Shown here piece after piece: positions 1 to 6,409 of a stretch of 37,623 nucleotides of DNA (positions are counted from its first letter, which is position 1; every line of letters begins with the position of its first letter). The notes under the pieces were generated by a model, which ran no database searches, was not told the DNA's origin, and saw nothing but the letters and a program-made list of their open reading frames with translations. The position numbers were made by a program, and so were the translations under genes. The stretch comes from Desulfosporosinus sp. OT (GTDB lineage Bacteria; Bacillota; Desulfitobacteriia; Desulfitobacteriales; Desulfitobacteriaceae), in NCBI RefSeq assembly GCF_000224515.1, contig NZ_AGAF01000219.1, forward strand, positions 1-37,623, given 5' to 3'.

Positions 1-1
1 C

Positions 2-181
2 ACGCATACTTCCTTGCTTTCAGAAGCTGGTGTTGGACTGAAAGAGATCATGCGACGACTCGGATACAAAGACGATGATACTACTCGGCATGTCTATATG
101 CACGTTACTAAGTCGATGAAAAAAGAGTCCTCTCGTAAGTTCAGTGAACTCATGAGAGGACTCCGTAAAAATTCTTTATAA
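2..181 (+). CDS. Tyrosine integrase, C-terminal end (5' part outside window)
   Basis: The open frame enters from the left edge and ends with TAA at 179-181, giving the last 59 residues of a phage/ICE-type tyrosine recombinase. It begins with THTSLLSEAG, where His is the catalytic His of the HxxR-type box. Then come IMRRLGY and the segment TTRHVYMHVT, whose Tyr is the expected nucleophile. About 36 of 55 aligned residues match the second integrase end at 10,406-10,591, and both end about 65 bp before an identical groEL-like att sequence. It most likely belongs to a separate element to the left. The N-terminal arm-binding domain cannot be judged here. Confidence 0.88.
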   Translation, partial: THTSLLSEAGVGLKEIMRRLGYKDDDTTRHVYMHVTKSMKKESSRKFSELMRGLRKNSL

Positions 182-192
182 GTTGGCAGTAA

Positions 193-210
193 ATTGGCAG
201 CACTGCCAAT
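193..210. repeat. Short perfect inverted repeat after integrase
   Basis: ATTGGCAG-CA-CTGCCAAT lies 12 bp past the integrase stop, with a further TTGGCAG copy just upstream. There is no T tract, so a terminator is doubtful. Its position between integrase and att core could suit a recombinase or accessory protein site. Confidence 0.4.
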
Positions 211-247
211 CTTCAGAGTCTAGAAGCCTTGGTATACAGGGTTTTTA

Positions 248-273
248 GGCTCTTATTACATCATGCCACCCAT
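248..273. repeat. Left attachment site (copy of groEL 3' end)
   Basis: These 26 bp are identical to 10,653-10,678, which is the true 3' end of groEL: the last Met-Gly codons, the stop and a few bases beyond. Identity stops on both sides (a versus t at each flank). An exact copy of a gene end next to an integrase is the usual mark of site-specific integration at a 3' end. It is the left boundary of the element filling 274-10,652 and the right boundary of the element to the left. Confidence 0.85.
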
Positions 274-282
274 ATCTTTAGC

Positions 283-379
283 TATCTGTAACATCTTTAT
301 TGTCATTTCATAGTGTCCATACATTTCGTAAAAATGGCATAAAATAAGGATTCTTGCATTTTAATATCTGTAACATCTT
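283..379. repeat. Pair of 15-bp direct repeats near the left att
   Basis: TATCTGTAACATCTT occurs at 283-297 and again at 365-379, 82 bp apart, just inside the left att core. The second copy overlaps the stop end of the HTH gene on the minus strand. Such repeats next to an att core could be integrase arm sites or excisionase sites. That role is inference. Confidence 0.55.
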
Positions 380-654
380 ATGGTTTCAGACGCATCTATT
401 TTTAGCTTTTGTGAGCAAAATGTGAGCAATCCAATTTTCTTATTACGTTCAATGCAGTCAATTTCTTTCCCGAAGTATAAGCAATTAGGGTCAATAGAAT
501 ATAAATTCCTTAGCTTTTCTGACAATTCTCGCGGAATTAAAGATGAATCATTTTCGAATGCTTTAATAGAATTTACGTTGACATCACAATGTAAAGCTAC
601 TTCCTCTATGGATTTGCATAGTTCTCTCGCGGTGCGTAAGGTAATTTCAAACAT
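361..654 (-). CDS. XRE-like helix-turn-helix protein
   Basis: A 97-residue protein with an XRE-type DNA-binding pattern over residues 5-55: LRTARELCKSIEEVALHCDV, then a recognition-helix-like VNSIKAFEND and IPRELSEKLRNLY. The ATG at 654 is chosen because AAGGGGG lies 8-9 bp before it; the longer frame from 672 would start inside that ribosome site. The gene is the first cargo gene inside the left att and reads towards it, the usual place for an element regulator. Its C-terminal codons contain a 20-bp sequence (409-428) repeated at the other end of the element. Target and ligand are unknown. Confidence 0.7.
   Translation of the reverse strand: MFEITLRTARELCKSIEEVALHCDVNVNSIKAFENDSSLIPRELSEKLRNLYSIDPNCLYFGKEIDCIERNKKIGLLTFCSQKLKIDASETIRCYRY
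409..428. repeat. 20-bp end repeat, left copy
   Basis: TTGTGAGCAAAATGTGAGCA is repeated exactly at 10,586-10,605. It contains two GTGAGCA units 11 bp apart, one helical turn. The copies sit about 136 bp and 48 bp inside the left and right att cores and have the same orientation. A candidate integrase arm-type binding site. Confidence 0.6.
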
Positions 655-789
655 ATTCCATTCCCCCTTCATTTAACACTTGCCGAAGGAGGGTAAAACT
701 GGATATAATCAAAGAGTAAGAACCCTTCTTCGGGAGTGAGTTTTTATCTGGGAAGTCCTTAACTCTTGCTGGGGTACCGGGCTTCCTTG

Positions 790-1077
790 TTATTTCGTGA
801 CCTTTGTTTTTGTAGACTTTCTCTCGCTAACCGGCTTTTTCAATGGCTCAACAATCAGTCCGTCCTCCCCTTGCATAACTCTGAATTTCTCTCCATTGAA
901 CTGAAATAACTCACCCATGTTGAGTCCTGATTCATCCAGACCGCTCACCATACTGATCTTACGCCTGGTCCATGTTTCTCCCTCATCCCCGCTAACCTTT
1001 ACTTCGACTAGTACCTTTGAGGGATCAAGAAATTCATTTTCGAACTCATCCTCTTTAATCTTCGTTTTTGTTCCCAT
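790..1077 (-). CDS. Small hypothetical protein with possible SOS-type operator
   Basis: A 95-residue protein of unknown function, acidic in the middle with a basic tail (SERKSTKTKVTK). The ATG at 1077 follows AGGGGG at a normal distance, so the gene looks real. The central part (GETWTRRKISMVSGLDES...LFQFNGEKFRVMQGEDG) looks like a small beta-rich domain; no family is recognised. A GAAC-N4-GTTC palindrome lies 37 bp upstream, suggesting DNA-damage control. No membrane segment or signal peptide is seen. Confidence 0.6.
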   Translation of the reverse strand: MGTKTKIKEDEFENEFLDPSKVLVEVKVSGDEGETWTRRKISMVSGLDESGLNMGELFQFNGEKFRVMQGEDGLIVEPLKKPVSERKSTKTKVTK

Positions 1078-1113
1078 AATACAGCCCCCTATCAGAACAC
1101 TCTTTCTATATTA

Positions 1114-1125
1114 GAACACTTGTTC
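1114..1125. promoter_or_regulatory. Possible LexA (DinR-type) box
   Basis: GAACACTTGTTC matches the GAAC-N4-GTTC core of the Gram-positive LexA operator. It sits between a TTGAAC (1140-1135, minus) and a TAATAT-like -10, upstream of the gene starting at 1077. The outer bases and one core position differ from the consensus. Confidence 0.4.
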
Positions 1126-1164
1126 CATTGTTGTTCAAGGGGTAATTTGTCGAAGGGCAATTTA

Positions 1165-1341
1165 TTACTTCTGTGACTCCTCGTAAAGCTCTCTCGCTTC
1201 AACTCCTAATGCTCCCGCTATTATTGCTACAGTTTTAATTTTAGGTCGCTGATCCCCCTCTTCAATAGCCGCGATATATCCCTTTCTTAACCCGGCCGCT
1301 TTGGCTAGGTCCTTTTGTGTCCATCCCCTCTCCTGGTGATG
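1165..1341 (-). pseudogene. XRE regulator, N-terminally truncated
   Basis: Minus-strand frame reading QERGWTQKDLAKAAGLRKGY, then IAAIEEGDQRPKIKTVAI and a tail ending LYEESQK, stop at 1165-1167. This is a nearly complete XRE helix-turn-helix domain (WTQKDLAKAAG = helix 2, IAAIEEG after the recognition helix). The first ten or so residues are missing: an in-frame TAA lies just upstream at 1342-1344 and there is no start codon before the conserved part. The break falls a few bases from an inverted repeat (1350-1415), which may mark the rearrangement that cut it. Confidence 0.7.
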
Positions 1342-1349
1342 TTAGGCGT

Positions 1350-1415
1350 CGGATCATAGTTGGCTGAAATGATTACAAGTTCTGTTGGTAAGGGACAGAT
1401 TTCAACTATGATCCG
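1350..1415. repeat. 66-bp inverted-repeat unit
   Basis: CGGATCATAGTTG (1350-1362) and its exact reverse complement (1403-1415) enclose 40 bp. Pairing can extend into GAAAT/ATTTC with a small bulge. It abuts the broken end of the XRE gene. It could be a small MITE-like insertion or a stem-loop left by rearrangement; no target duplication is obvious. Confidence 0.5.
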
Positions 1416-1473
1416 AACAGGATCGCTTATTGCAGCTATAATTTCCGTAGTTACCGTGGCGTGGAACTGCTAA
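1408..1473 (+). CDS. Possible 21-residue hydrophobic peptide
   Basis: The frame reads MIRTGSLIAAIISVVTVAWN and a final Cys, then TAA. It would form one membrane-spanning segment. AAGGG lies about 12 bp before the ATG, a little far. It starts inside the right arm of the inverted repeat and precedes another small membrane-protein gene by 36 bp. It could be a leader or membrane peptide, or chance. Confidence 0.25.
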   Translation: MIRTGSLIAAIISVVTVAWNC

Positions 1474-1509
1474 GCTTATTTTTCAACTTTACTCAAGGAA
1501 AATTGTGAT

Positions 1510-1800
1510 ATGGTTAAGTGGTTCGCCGATTTAATGCTAATAGGTATTGTGGGATTCGTTACTTATGTATTATGTATTGCTGTTGAAAGGAAAACTATTG
1601 GGCAGTTGATAATCCTTGTATGTATTCTTTTGGTAGCCAATAAAACTATCGTCGATCTAAAACCTGTTATCGATAAGCTGTATGAAGCAAAGCAAGAATT
1701 TGATGATATTCAAGAGTTTAAAGATCAGATTGGTAATTCACCTATTTTAAATTGGGCACCAGGGACAGGATTAATTAGGGAGCAGGAGTGGGCTAAGTGA
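1510..1800 (+). CDS. Small two-helix membrane protein, unknown
   Basis: A 96-residue protein with AAGGAAAA about 9 bp before its ATG. Residues 7-25 (LMLIGIVGFVTYVLCIAV) and 31-46 (IGQLIILVCILLVAN) form two hydrophobic segments. A charged, probably helical region (DLKPVIDKLYEAKQEFDDIQEF) and a C-terminal tail follow. The layout resembles small holin-like or accessory membrane proteins of mobile elements, but no family is recognised. Confidence 0.55.
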   Translation: MVKWFADLMLIGIVGFVTYVLCIAVERKTIGQLIILVCILLVANKTIVDLKPVIDKLYEAKQEFDDIQEFKDQIGNSPILNWAPGTGLIREQEWAK

Positions 1801-1920
1801 AAATTTTAATAATCTCTCCCATCCCCACTCCTTGTCCCTCGGACTCCCTTAATCCTCTCCCTCTTACCCTCTCTTTCTGAAAATATTTACTTGATTTTAG
1901 CTAGTTTTAGCTTGTACATT

Positions 1921-1974
1921 GGTCCATCTACAGACCAAGTGACGGACCATACAAAGGACCAATCCGAGGACCAT
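1921..1974. repeat. 12-bp phased GGACCA array (iteron-like)
   Basis: (A/G)GACCA begins at 1932, 1944, 1956 and 1968, exactly 12 bp apart, with alternating AAG/AAT/CAT endings. An inverted copy, GGTCCA, is at 1921. Phased repeats of this kind serve as operators or replication iterons. The same stretch is also an open frame coding tetrapeptides DQVT-DHTK-DQSE-DHCK, with no start signal. Within 1801-2108 nothing else is seen except the hairpin at 2059. Confidence 0.5.
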
Positions 1975-2058
1975 TGCAAAACTTATCGTAAAACCATTAA
2001 TCCTGTCGAAGTGCAGGAAATCCAATGCTAAACGTAAAAATAATAAGCAATGAAGCAA

Positions 2059-2086
2059 AGGCCCCCAGCAACAACGCTGAGGGCCT
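2059..2086 (+). promoter_or_regulatory. Leader hairpin before small membrane-protein gene
   Basis: AGGCCC-CCAGC pairs with GCTG-AGGGCCT around an AACAAC loop. It lies 5 bp before the ribosome site of the gene at 2109. There is no T tract, so it looks like a leader stem rather than a terminator. Confidence 0.4.
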
Positions 2087-2108
2087 AAACTATAGAAAGG
2101 ATGATCCC

Positions 2109-2312
2109 ATGCACGACACAACCAACTATGTCCTACTGATTGCCATTGTCATCCTCCCTATCCTTAGTGCCATCTCGCTCTATTACATCATAAAAATGGC
2201 CGTTCGAAACGGAGTCCAGGAAGCTAATGCAAGAATGCTTGAATCGGTAAGAGCCCTCGAGGATTCGACCTATGAGATAAAAAAGGGATTAAACAAAAAG
2301 GAGAGCACATAA
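2109..2312 (+). CDS. Small single-span membrane protein
   Basis: A 67-residue protein. The ATG at 2109 follows AAGGATGAT at normal spacing; the longer frame from 2025 runs through the leader hairpin and is rejected. Residues 7-30 (YVLLIAIVILPILSAISLYY) form one membrane helix. The rest is a charged helix (VQEANARMLESVRALEDSTY), possibly a short coiled coil facing the cytoplasm. A terminator overlaps the stop codon, so it is probably a single-gene transcript. Function unknown. Confidence 0.6.
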   Translation: MHDTTNYVLLIAIVILPILSAISLYYIIKMAVRNGVQEANARMLESVRALEDSTYEIKKGLNKKEST

Positions 2313-2322
2313 GCTCTCCTTT
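2297..2322 (+). terminator. Intrinsic terminator (GGAGAGC stem)
   Basis: AAAGGAGAGC-acataa-GCTCTCCTTT ends the preceding gene. It is the first of four near-identical AAGGAGAG stem-loops in the element (others near 5433, 6319 and 7084). Confidence 0.75.
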
Positions 2323-2395
2323 AATATTCGCACTAGCCCTTGATTTAAGTGAAAACAAATATATGAATCTTACGCCCAGCCATTGGGAATGTAAA

Positions 2396-3094
2396 TTACT
2401 TGTTCGGTTCGCCTTTAGAACAACTTTTTTCTTCAGACACCTCATTCTTTGCAAGTATCTCTACAATCACTTTCCCCAATCTAACAGCGTCTCCCATGCC
2501 TTTTTGATTTTCAAACTTGTTAACACCGACGTTTTCCACTGTAGCAGTCGGGCCACATAGCATTGCGATACCAGAAATCGGACACGTGTCGCCTACGCCA
2601 CATCTAATACAAGGTACATTACCTAAAACCTTCACTCCGCCCAGATAATTCATGCCCTCCTCAACCATATAATACATAATGGCATCTTGTCCCATAGAAG
2701 ATGCTGGCGGCAACTCAAGATTTTCTTCTGGCGCTGCATATGTAATAACAGAAACGGCTGGTTTTCCTTTCATATAGCCCTTTAGGTGTCGGTTAGCAAA
2801 GCATCTCTCCATGAAAGCCTTTGTCCGAGAATCTAATGATGAATACGGTGTCCATCCGCCTATCACAATTGCACTTGCTTCTCTAGCTTTTTCTATTAAC
2901 ATAGGGCCATCGTCATCTGTAATGGCGCATTTATTCGTGTATACGCATTTCAGACAGTGCATACAACCAGAGAACTTATAATCGCTCAATTTGATAAACT
3001 CTGTTTCTAATCCTGTTGCATTCAATATTGCCTTTACGGCGCGATCAGTGTTGCTGTTCGGAATAGGTGAGCCTGAAACTCCAAGTACTTTCAT
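2396..3094 (-). CDS. Iron-sulfur flavoprotein (Isf-like, NADPH-dependent FMN reductase fold)
   Basis: A 232-residue protein with the flavodoxin-like start MKVLGVSGSPIPNSNTDRAV (FMN phosphate loop). Residues 43-55 hold a compact cysteine cluster, C-x2-C-x2-C-x5-C (GCMHCLKCVYTNKC), typical of Isf proteins that bind [4Fe-4S] next to FMN. IVIGGWTPYSSLDSRTKAFM follows the family pattern around the flavin. Extra cysteines lie near 160-178 (CIRCGVGDTCPISGIAMLC). The ATG at 3094 follows AGGGGAGG. Such proteins pass electrons from ferredoxin to acceptors in anaerobes and may help against O2 or peroxide. It is cargo of the integrative element and stands alone. Confidence 0.85.
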   Translation of the reverse strand: MKVLGVSGSPIPNSNTDRAVKAILNATGLETEFIKLSDYKFSGCMHCLKCVYTNKCAITDDDGPMLIEKAREASAIVIGGWTPYSSLDSRTKAFMERCFANRHLKGYMKGKPAVSVITYAAPEENLELPPASSMGQDAIMYYMVEEGMNYLGGVKVLGNVPCIRCGVGDTCPISGIAMLCGPTATVENVGVNKFENQKGMGDAVRLGKVIVEILAKNEVSEEKSCSKGEPNK

Positions 3095-3420
3095 ATTTTT
3101 CCTCCCCTTAAATTACATACGGTACTCTTACCTAATATCGGTTTCGCTACAGCCATAAAAAATTACTTGCTACCGTCCCTTGACGAAGTTGTTAAAGAAC
3201 ATATTACACCAATTTTTTCCTTATGAATGTAAAATACTTTACATTATTCAATTACTTCATTAAATAATCTTCATTAAATAATAGAAAACTGTTTTCTTGA
3301 GAGAATTAGCATGGGTCCCTAATGATAATTTTCCTCCAAACCAATTAAACGCCGTGGTTAATCCCCGACGTCTTATTTATACCTCTTTCCCCATGCTCTT
3401 GTGATTAATAGATATTGGTG

Positions 3421-3461
3421 GTATATCATGGTATACACAATGTAAACATGTTTACTTAAGT
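3421..3461. promoter_or_regulatory. Cluster of palindromes, likely operator of the coiled-coil gene
   Basis: There are three palindromes in a row: imperfect GTATATCATGGTATAC (3421-3436), perfect GTAAACATGTTTAC (3442-3455) and ACTTAAGT (3454-3461). They lie 56-96 bp before the ATG at 3517, a good place for self-repression by a DNA-binding coiled-coil protein. The rest of the gap 3095-3516 is AT-rich and shows no gene. Confidence 0.5.
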
Positions 3462-3516
3462 CAACATAGCTAATATTAAGGGTTAAATGTATACATATTT
3501 AAATGGAGGCATTAAC

Positions 3517-4372
3517 ATGTCGGAAGAAACGAAAAATAAACCACCACTTTACTCCGTCCGCACCAACGACGAGGTCATGACCGACGTAGCAGTATTAGTC
3601 GAGCGCACCGGACTTAGCCAAAAGGATCTTTTCTCGGCCATGGTAACTCAGTTCAAGAGTAACCTGCTGGCCAGCAACGAAACCGAACAGACAGAGGACA
3701 TGCAGCAGCTCCGCTATCACCTCTCTCATGCTGAATCAATTTTTACTAACATGATCCAGAAGGTCCGTGACTTGAAGAATGGTTACGCGGAGAGCATCGA
3801 TCAAGAGAAGCAACTGCATCAAAGTGTCATCGCCCAGGTCGAACGTGGTCGGCAGCAAGCCTAGGAAGAACGCGACAAGGCAAGGTTAGAGTTGGCCGAA
3901 ATTCAGGATCAACTTAAAGAGCTGACTGAGCGAAACAGTGAACTCGAAGCGATCAATAAGTCCAATTTGACCACAATCACCCTGCTTACTGACAAGACGG
4001 AAACCTTGGAAGCACGGATCAGGACCGTAGTCGATCTGGAAGTCGAAGCGCAACAGCTCCGGACGCAGTATGCCGATAGCCAGCGACAGGTCGAAAGACT
4101 GCAGGCTGAAGCTACCCAAAGCGCACAAACTCTCGAACTCACAAAAGAGCGTATGGCTAATGCTGAAAAAGATCATGAAAAGGCTATTGCAGCAGCTCAG
4201 AAGGTTGCTGACCTGCAAATTCATGCGGCTGGGATCGAGGCTAACAATCGGGTTCTCGAGGCCACTACCAAGCTAAAAGACGAATATTCCTAAGATTGAT
4301 GCCATCCAGGAGAAAAATCAATCTCTAACTGCTAGGGTTCATGAATTGGAGCTTGGGAAAAATAAACGTTAG
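3517..4372 (+). pseudogene. DNA-binding-like coiled-coil protein (KfrA-like architecture), broken
   Basis: The ATG at 3517 follows GGAGG at 7 bp. The N-terminal 45 residues (YSVRTNDEVMTDVAVLVERT, GLSQKDLFSAMVTQF) look like a small DNA-binding domain. A long coiled coil full of Glu/Gln/Lys/Leu follows. An in-frame TAG at 3862-3864 interrupts it, but the same frame continues at once with EERDKARLELAEIQDQLKEL to 4293. Then a one-base shift restores KIDAIQEKNQSLTARVHELE up to a stop at 4372. Domain order resembles plasmid KfrA and phage regulators; sequence-level family membership is not certain. Two lesions make it a pseudogene unless the TAG is read through. Confidence 0.75.
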
Positions 4373-4393
4373 CTGGCCAAAAATTGAACTTAA

Positions 4394-4434
4394 AGCAGAA
4401 GCCCGGCTCTGCCATGCCGGGCTTCTGCTTATTA
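4394..4434 (+). terminator. Strong intrinsic terminator
   Basis: AGCAGAAGCCCGGC and its exact complement enclose an 8-nt loop, followed by TATTATT. It ends the coiled-coil transcript. The gap to 4591 shows nothing else firm. Confidence 0.85.
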
Positions 4435-4591
4435 TTGATACCACGACCAACGACCTCTACGCATTACATTATATGGCCTGTCCAGTAAAATGTGACAAAG
4501 CGCTGGTTTTCAATATTCCATGATTTAATACTTATTCGACATCGCTTGTAATAGAATCTATTAACGAACAATCATTGAACGGAGGGGAAGC

Positions 4592-4867
4592 ATGATTGAG
4601 TTTGATGCTCTCGACGAACAATGCCCAGAGTGTAACGGCCTTGGCAGGACAGAAAACCCAACATGGTTTGAGTACTGGCATAAAGATTTATTTCGAACTT
4701 TGGGGACTCAAGAGAAACTAAACATTGTGAAGGAAGCTGCTCCGGATCAACCTGATAAACCAATCTTTTTCATTTGTAAGGAGTGCCATGGTAAAGGCAA
4801 GGTACTTACAGCTGAGGGAAAACGACTTGTGGAGTTTATGAGGTTTTGGCTGAATCCAAATTATTAA
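4592..4867 (+). CDS. Small DnaJ-type zinc-ribbon protein
   Basis: A 91-residue protein starting at ATG 4592 after GGAGGGG. It has two CxxCxGxG-type knuckles, CPECNGLG at residues 11-18 and CKECHGKG near residues 62-69, expected to bind one zinc between them as in DnaJ zinc fingers. The linker (WFEYWHKDLFRTL...) is aromatic-rich and not recognised. Small proteins of this design occur in phages and integrative elements. An adaptor, nucleic-acid or chaperone role would be a guess. Confidence 0.65.
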   Translation: MIEFDALDEQCPECNGLGRTENPTWFEYWHKDLFRTLGTQEKLNIVKEAAPDQPDKPIFFICKECHGKGKVLTAEGKRLVEFMRFWLNPNY

Positions 4868-4926
4868 AGGCTTACAATGATAATAGCCATTCAATAAAAG
4901 AAGCCCCCACCGTTTCGGTAAGAGCC

Positions 4927-5139
4927 CTATTCATTATTAATTAATTCATCGATCGATACGCCAAGCCCTGTAGCCAATTGTACCAGCTCGTGTATGCGAG
5001 GTATTCTTAATCCGGTTTCTATATTGATAAGACTTTTAAGGTTGATTCCGACATTTAAAGCTAACTCTTCCCTGGTCAAATTACGCTTTCCCCTGTAGTG
5101 AGCTATTCGCCTGCAGACGGTTTTGTTGATTATGATCAA
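4927..5139 (-). CDS. XRE-family regulator
   Basis: A 70-residue, single-domain XRE protein: CRRIAHYRGKRNLTREELAL, then NVGINLKSLINIETGLRIPR and LVQLATGLGVSIDELINNE, covering all five helices. The start is TTG at 5139, with GGGAGG 11 bp upstream and no better start in frame. It is an orphan regulator reading away from the Spo0E-like gene. Residue pattern and size match small Cro/C.-type proteins that act as dimers. No cognate palindrome stands out in the 330 bp upstream. Confidence 0.82.
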   Translation of the reverse strand: MIIINKTVCRRIAHYRGKRNLTREELALNVGINLKSLINIETGLRIPRIHELVQLATGLGVSIDELINNE

Positions 5140-5225
5140 ATGTATCTTCGCCTCCCGTCTTGCATATCTGAAATTTAATGCTTAGGTAAAAGCTAATTTG
5201 TTTACCCATGATCTGTCAACGACTA

Positions 5226-5256
5226 AAAAAGCCCCCCGTCGTTTCTGGGGGGAGCT
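5226..5256 (-). terminator. C6/G6 hairpin with T tract on minus strand
   Basis: GGGGGG and CCCCCC enclose a 9-nt loop. On the minus strand they are followed by TTTTTT, so it can stop transcripts coming from the Spo0E-like gene. The rest of 5140-5432 shows no gene. Confidence 0.6.
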
Positions 5257-5432
5257 GAGTAGGACGAGAGATATCTTTTCCATGGTTTAGTATATTATAC
5301 CCATAGTAAACAGACAGAACCCACCAGCTTACAGACTCACTGCTTGGATATAATAGAATTAAAATGGGCTGAGGCTTCTTGAGGAAATATTGACACTAAC
5401 TTCATAGAGATCCACTTACCATATAGGCAACA

Positions 5433-5460
5433 AAAAGGAGAGTAAATATGCTCTCCTTTT
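5433..5460. terminator. Bidirectional terminator (GGAGAG stem)
   Basis: AAAAGGAGAG-taaatatg-CTCTCCTTTT sits just past the stop of the minus-strand Spo0E-like gene. T tracts occur on both strands. Confidence 0.75.
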
Positions 5461-5469
5461 CTCACGTCT

Positions 5470-5634
5470 TCACACCTTTCTCTTTCTTCTACCAGAGTAA
5501 AACTCATTAATCAACAGATCAAGCTTTTCGCTAATCCCTACTACTCTCGAGTCAGTAAGATCTTTATCTGCAGCAATCTTTTGCATTTGAAGTCTTAGTT
5601 CTTCTATCTGATCCAGGACCTTCAACCTAAACAT
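5470..5634 (-). CDS. Spo0E-like sporulation phosphatase
   Basis: A 54-residue protein, ATG at 5634, stop at 5470. It reads VLDQIEELRLQMQKIAADKD then LTDSRVVGISEKLDLLINEF. This is the Spo0E-like helical hairpin with the signature S-x-x-L-D-x-L-I (SEKLDLLI) that attacks Spo0A-phosphate. Family members are 50-85 residues, so the length fits. The ribosome site (GAAAGAAG) is weak. On a mobile element it could delay or block sporulation of the host by dephosphorylating Spo0A. A terminator follows 10 bp after the stop, so it is probably transcribed alone. Confidence 0.85.
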   Translation of the reverse strand: MFRLKVLDQIEELRLQMQKIAADKDLTDSRVVGISEKLDLLINEFYSGRRKRKV

Positions 5635-5775
5635 CTTCTTTCAATAAAAATTCGCACTCAAACATTTTATTATTACGCACCGACAATATCAACGTGTATA
5701 AAAGGTAATGTTCTGTCGAAATCAGGCGGAAATAAAGGCCCTCATCGTTGCTAGTGAGAGCTAAAGAAGGAGGTA

Positions 5776-5877
5776 GTGAAAAAAGATGAGCAAATAGATA
5801 ACGTAACGTCGAATAATTTAACAGAATTTTATTATTATGCTACATCTAACCTGGTAATAAATACAAAAACTCTTTAA
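5776..5877 (+). CDS. Possible 33-residue peptide
   Basis: A GTG-initiated frame reading MKKDEQIDNVTSNNLTEFYY, then YATSNLVINTKTL, stop at 5877. AAGGAGG lies only 2-3 bp before the GTG, which is closer than usual. A clear terminator starts right at the stop, which favours a real transcript. It is polar with a Tyr-rich middle, and no family is recognised. Confidence 0.35.
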   Translation: MKKDEQIDNVTSNNLTEFYYYATSNLVINTKTL

Positions 5878-5900
5878 ACCCTGCATTTAAGCGGGGCTTT
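5876..5900 (+). terminator. Terminator after the small peptide frame
   Basis: AAACCCTGC-atttaa-GCGGGGCTTT forms a GC-rich stem (one T-G pair) running into TTTACTCTTTT. Confidence 0.65.
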
Positions 5901-6010
5901 ACTCTTTTCGCTTGAATGGATTACGAGGTAAACGCACTCTCTTCCATTAATATCCATATACTGTATTAGCTTTTCAAAATGAATAATTAAAATTTGGAGG
6001 TGAGAAGGTT

Positions 6011-6307
6011 TTGAGAACTGATCTTAACCATGTACACTGTTTTTGTTTTATAACATCTGTCAATGATCAACACTCTCACACTATGGCAGGAACGACTAGT
6101 TGCGGAATACCGTACGGTGCTAATCATGTTCACTGTTATAAGGGGGTCACCTCATGTGACAGAGGGCATGTTCATTGCTATTTTGGGATGACAGGCCCTG
6201 CACTTTATCTAGCAGATGGTTCTCATGTGCATTGTCACAGGGGCACAACTTCACTGACGCATAACCATATTCACCATTATTGTAGTTCAGGTTATCCGTC
6301 TTATTAA
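6011..6307 (+). CDS. YmaF-like HVHC-repeat protein
   Basis: A 98-residue protein beginning at TTG 6011 with GGAGGTGA about 6 bp upstream. It is built from repeats of His-Val-His-Cys followed by an aromatic-Gly-x-Thr turn: HVHCFCFITS, ANHVHCYKGVTS, GHVHCYFGMTGP, SHVHCHRGTTS, NHIHHYCSSGYP. This pattern matches the YmaF family (H-x-H-x-Y-x-G-x-T). The dense His/Cys content suggests metal binding, though no function is established for the family. Cytosolic by sequence, without signal peptide. A GGAGAG-type terminator follows directly. Confidence 0.75.
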   Translation: MRTDLNHVHCFCFITSVNDQHSHTMAGTTSCGIPYGANHVHCYKGVTSCDRGHVHCYFGMTGPALYLADGSHVHCHRGTTSLTHNHIHHYCSSGYPSY

Positions 6308-6318
6308 TCACATCTAAA

Positions 6319-6342
6319 AAGGAGAGCACCTAAACTCTCCTT
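6319..6342. terminator. GGAGAG-stem terminator
   Basis: AAGGAGAG-cacctaaa-CTCTCCTT, 12 bp after the YmaF-like stop. Weak T tract (TTAACTTTTT). Confidence 0.7.
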
Positions 6343-6409
6343 AACTTTTTGCAGATTAATCATGGAATGATATAATTGAAGCGAGTTTACAAAAACGAGG
6401 AGGATTAAG

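Noticed and set aside
1341-1415. Integron attC site (GTTAGGC next to an inverted repeat)
   Set aside because: The core-like GTTAGGC is on the wrong side of the hairpin for its orientation, and no partner RYYYAAC at the far end or integron integrase is present.
1897-2121. Minus-strand 74-residue frame over the iteron region
   Set aside because: Trp/Cys/Leu-rich, no ribosome site, and it overlaps repeats and the leader hairpin.
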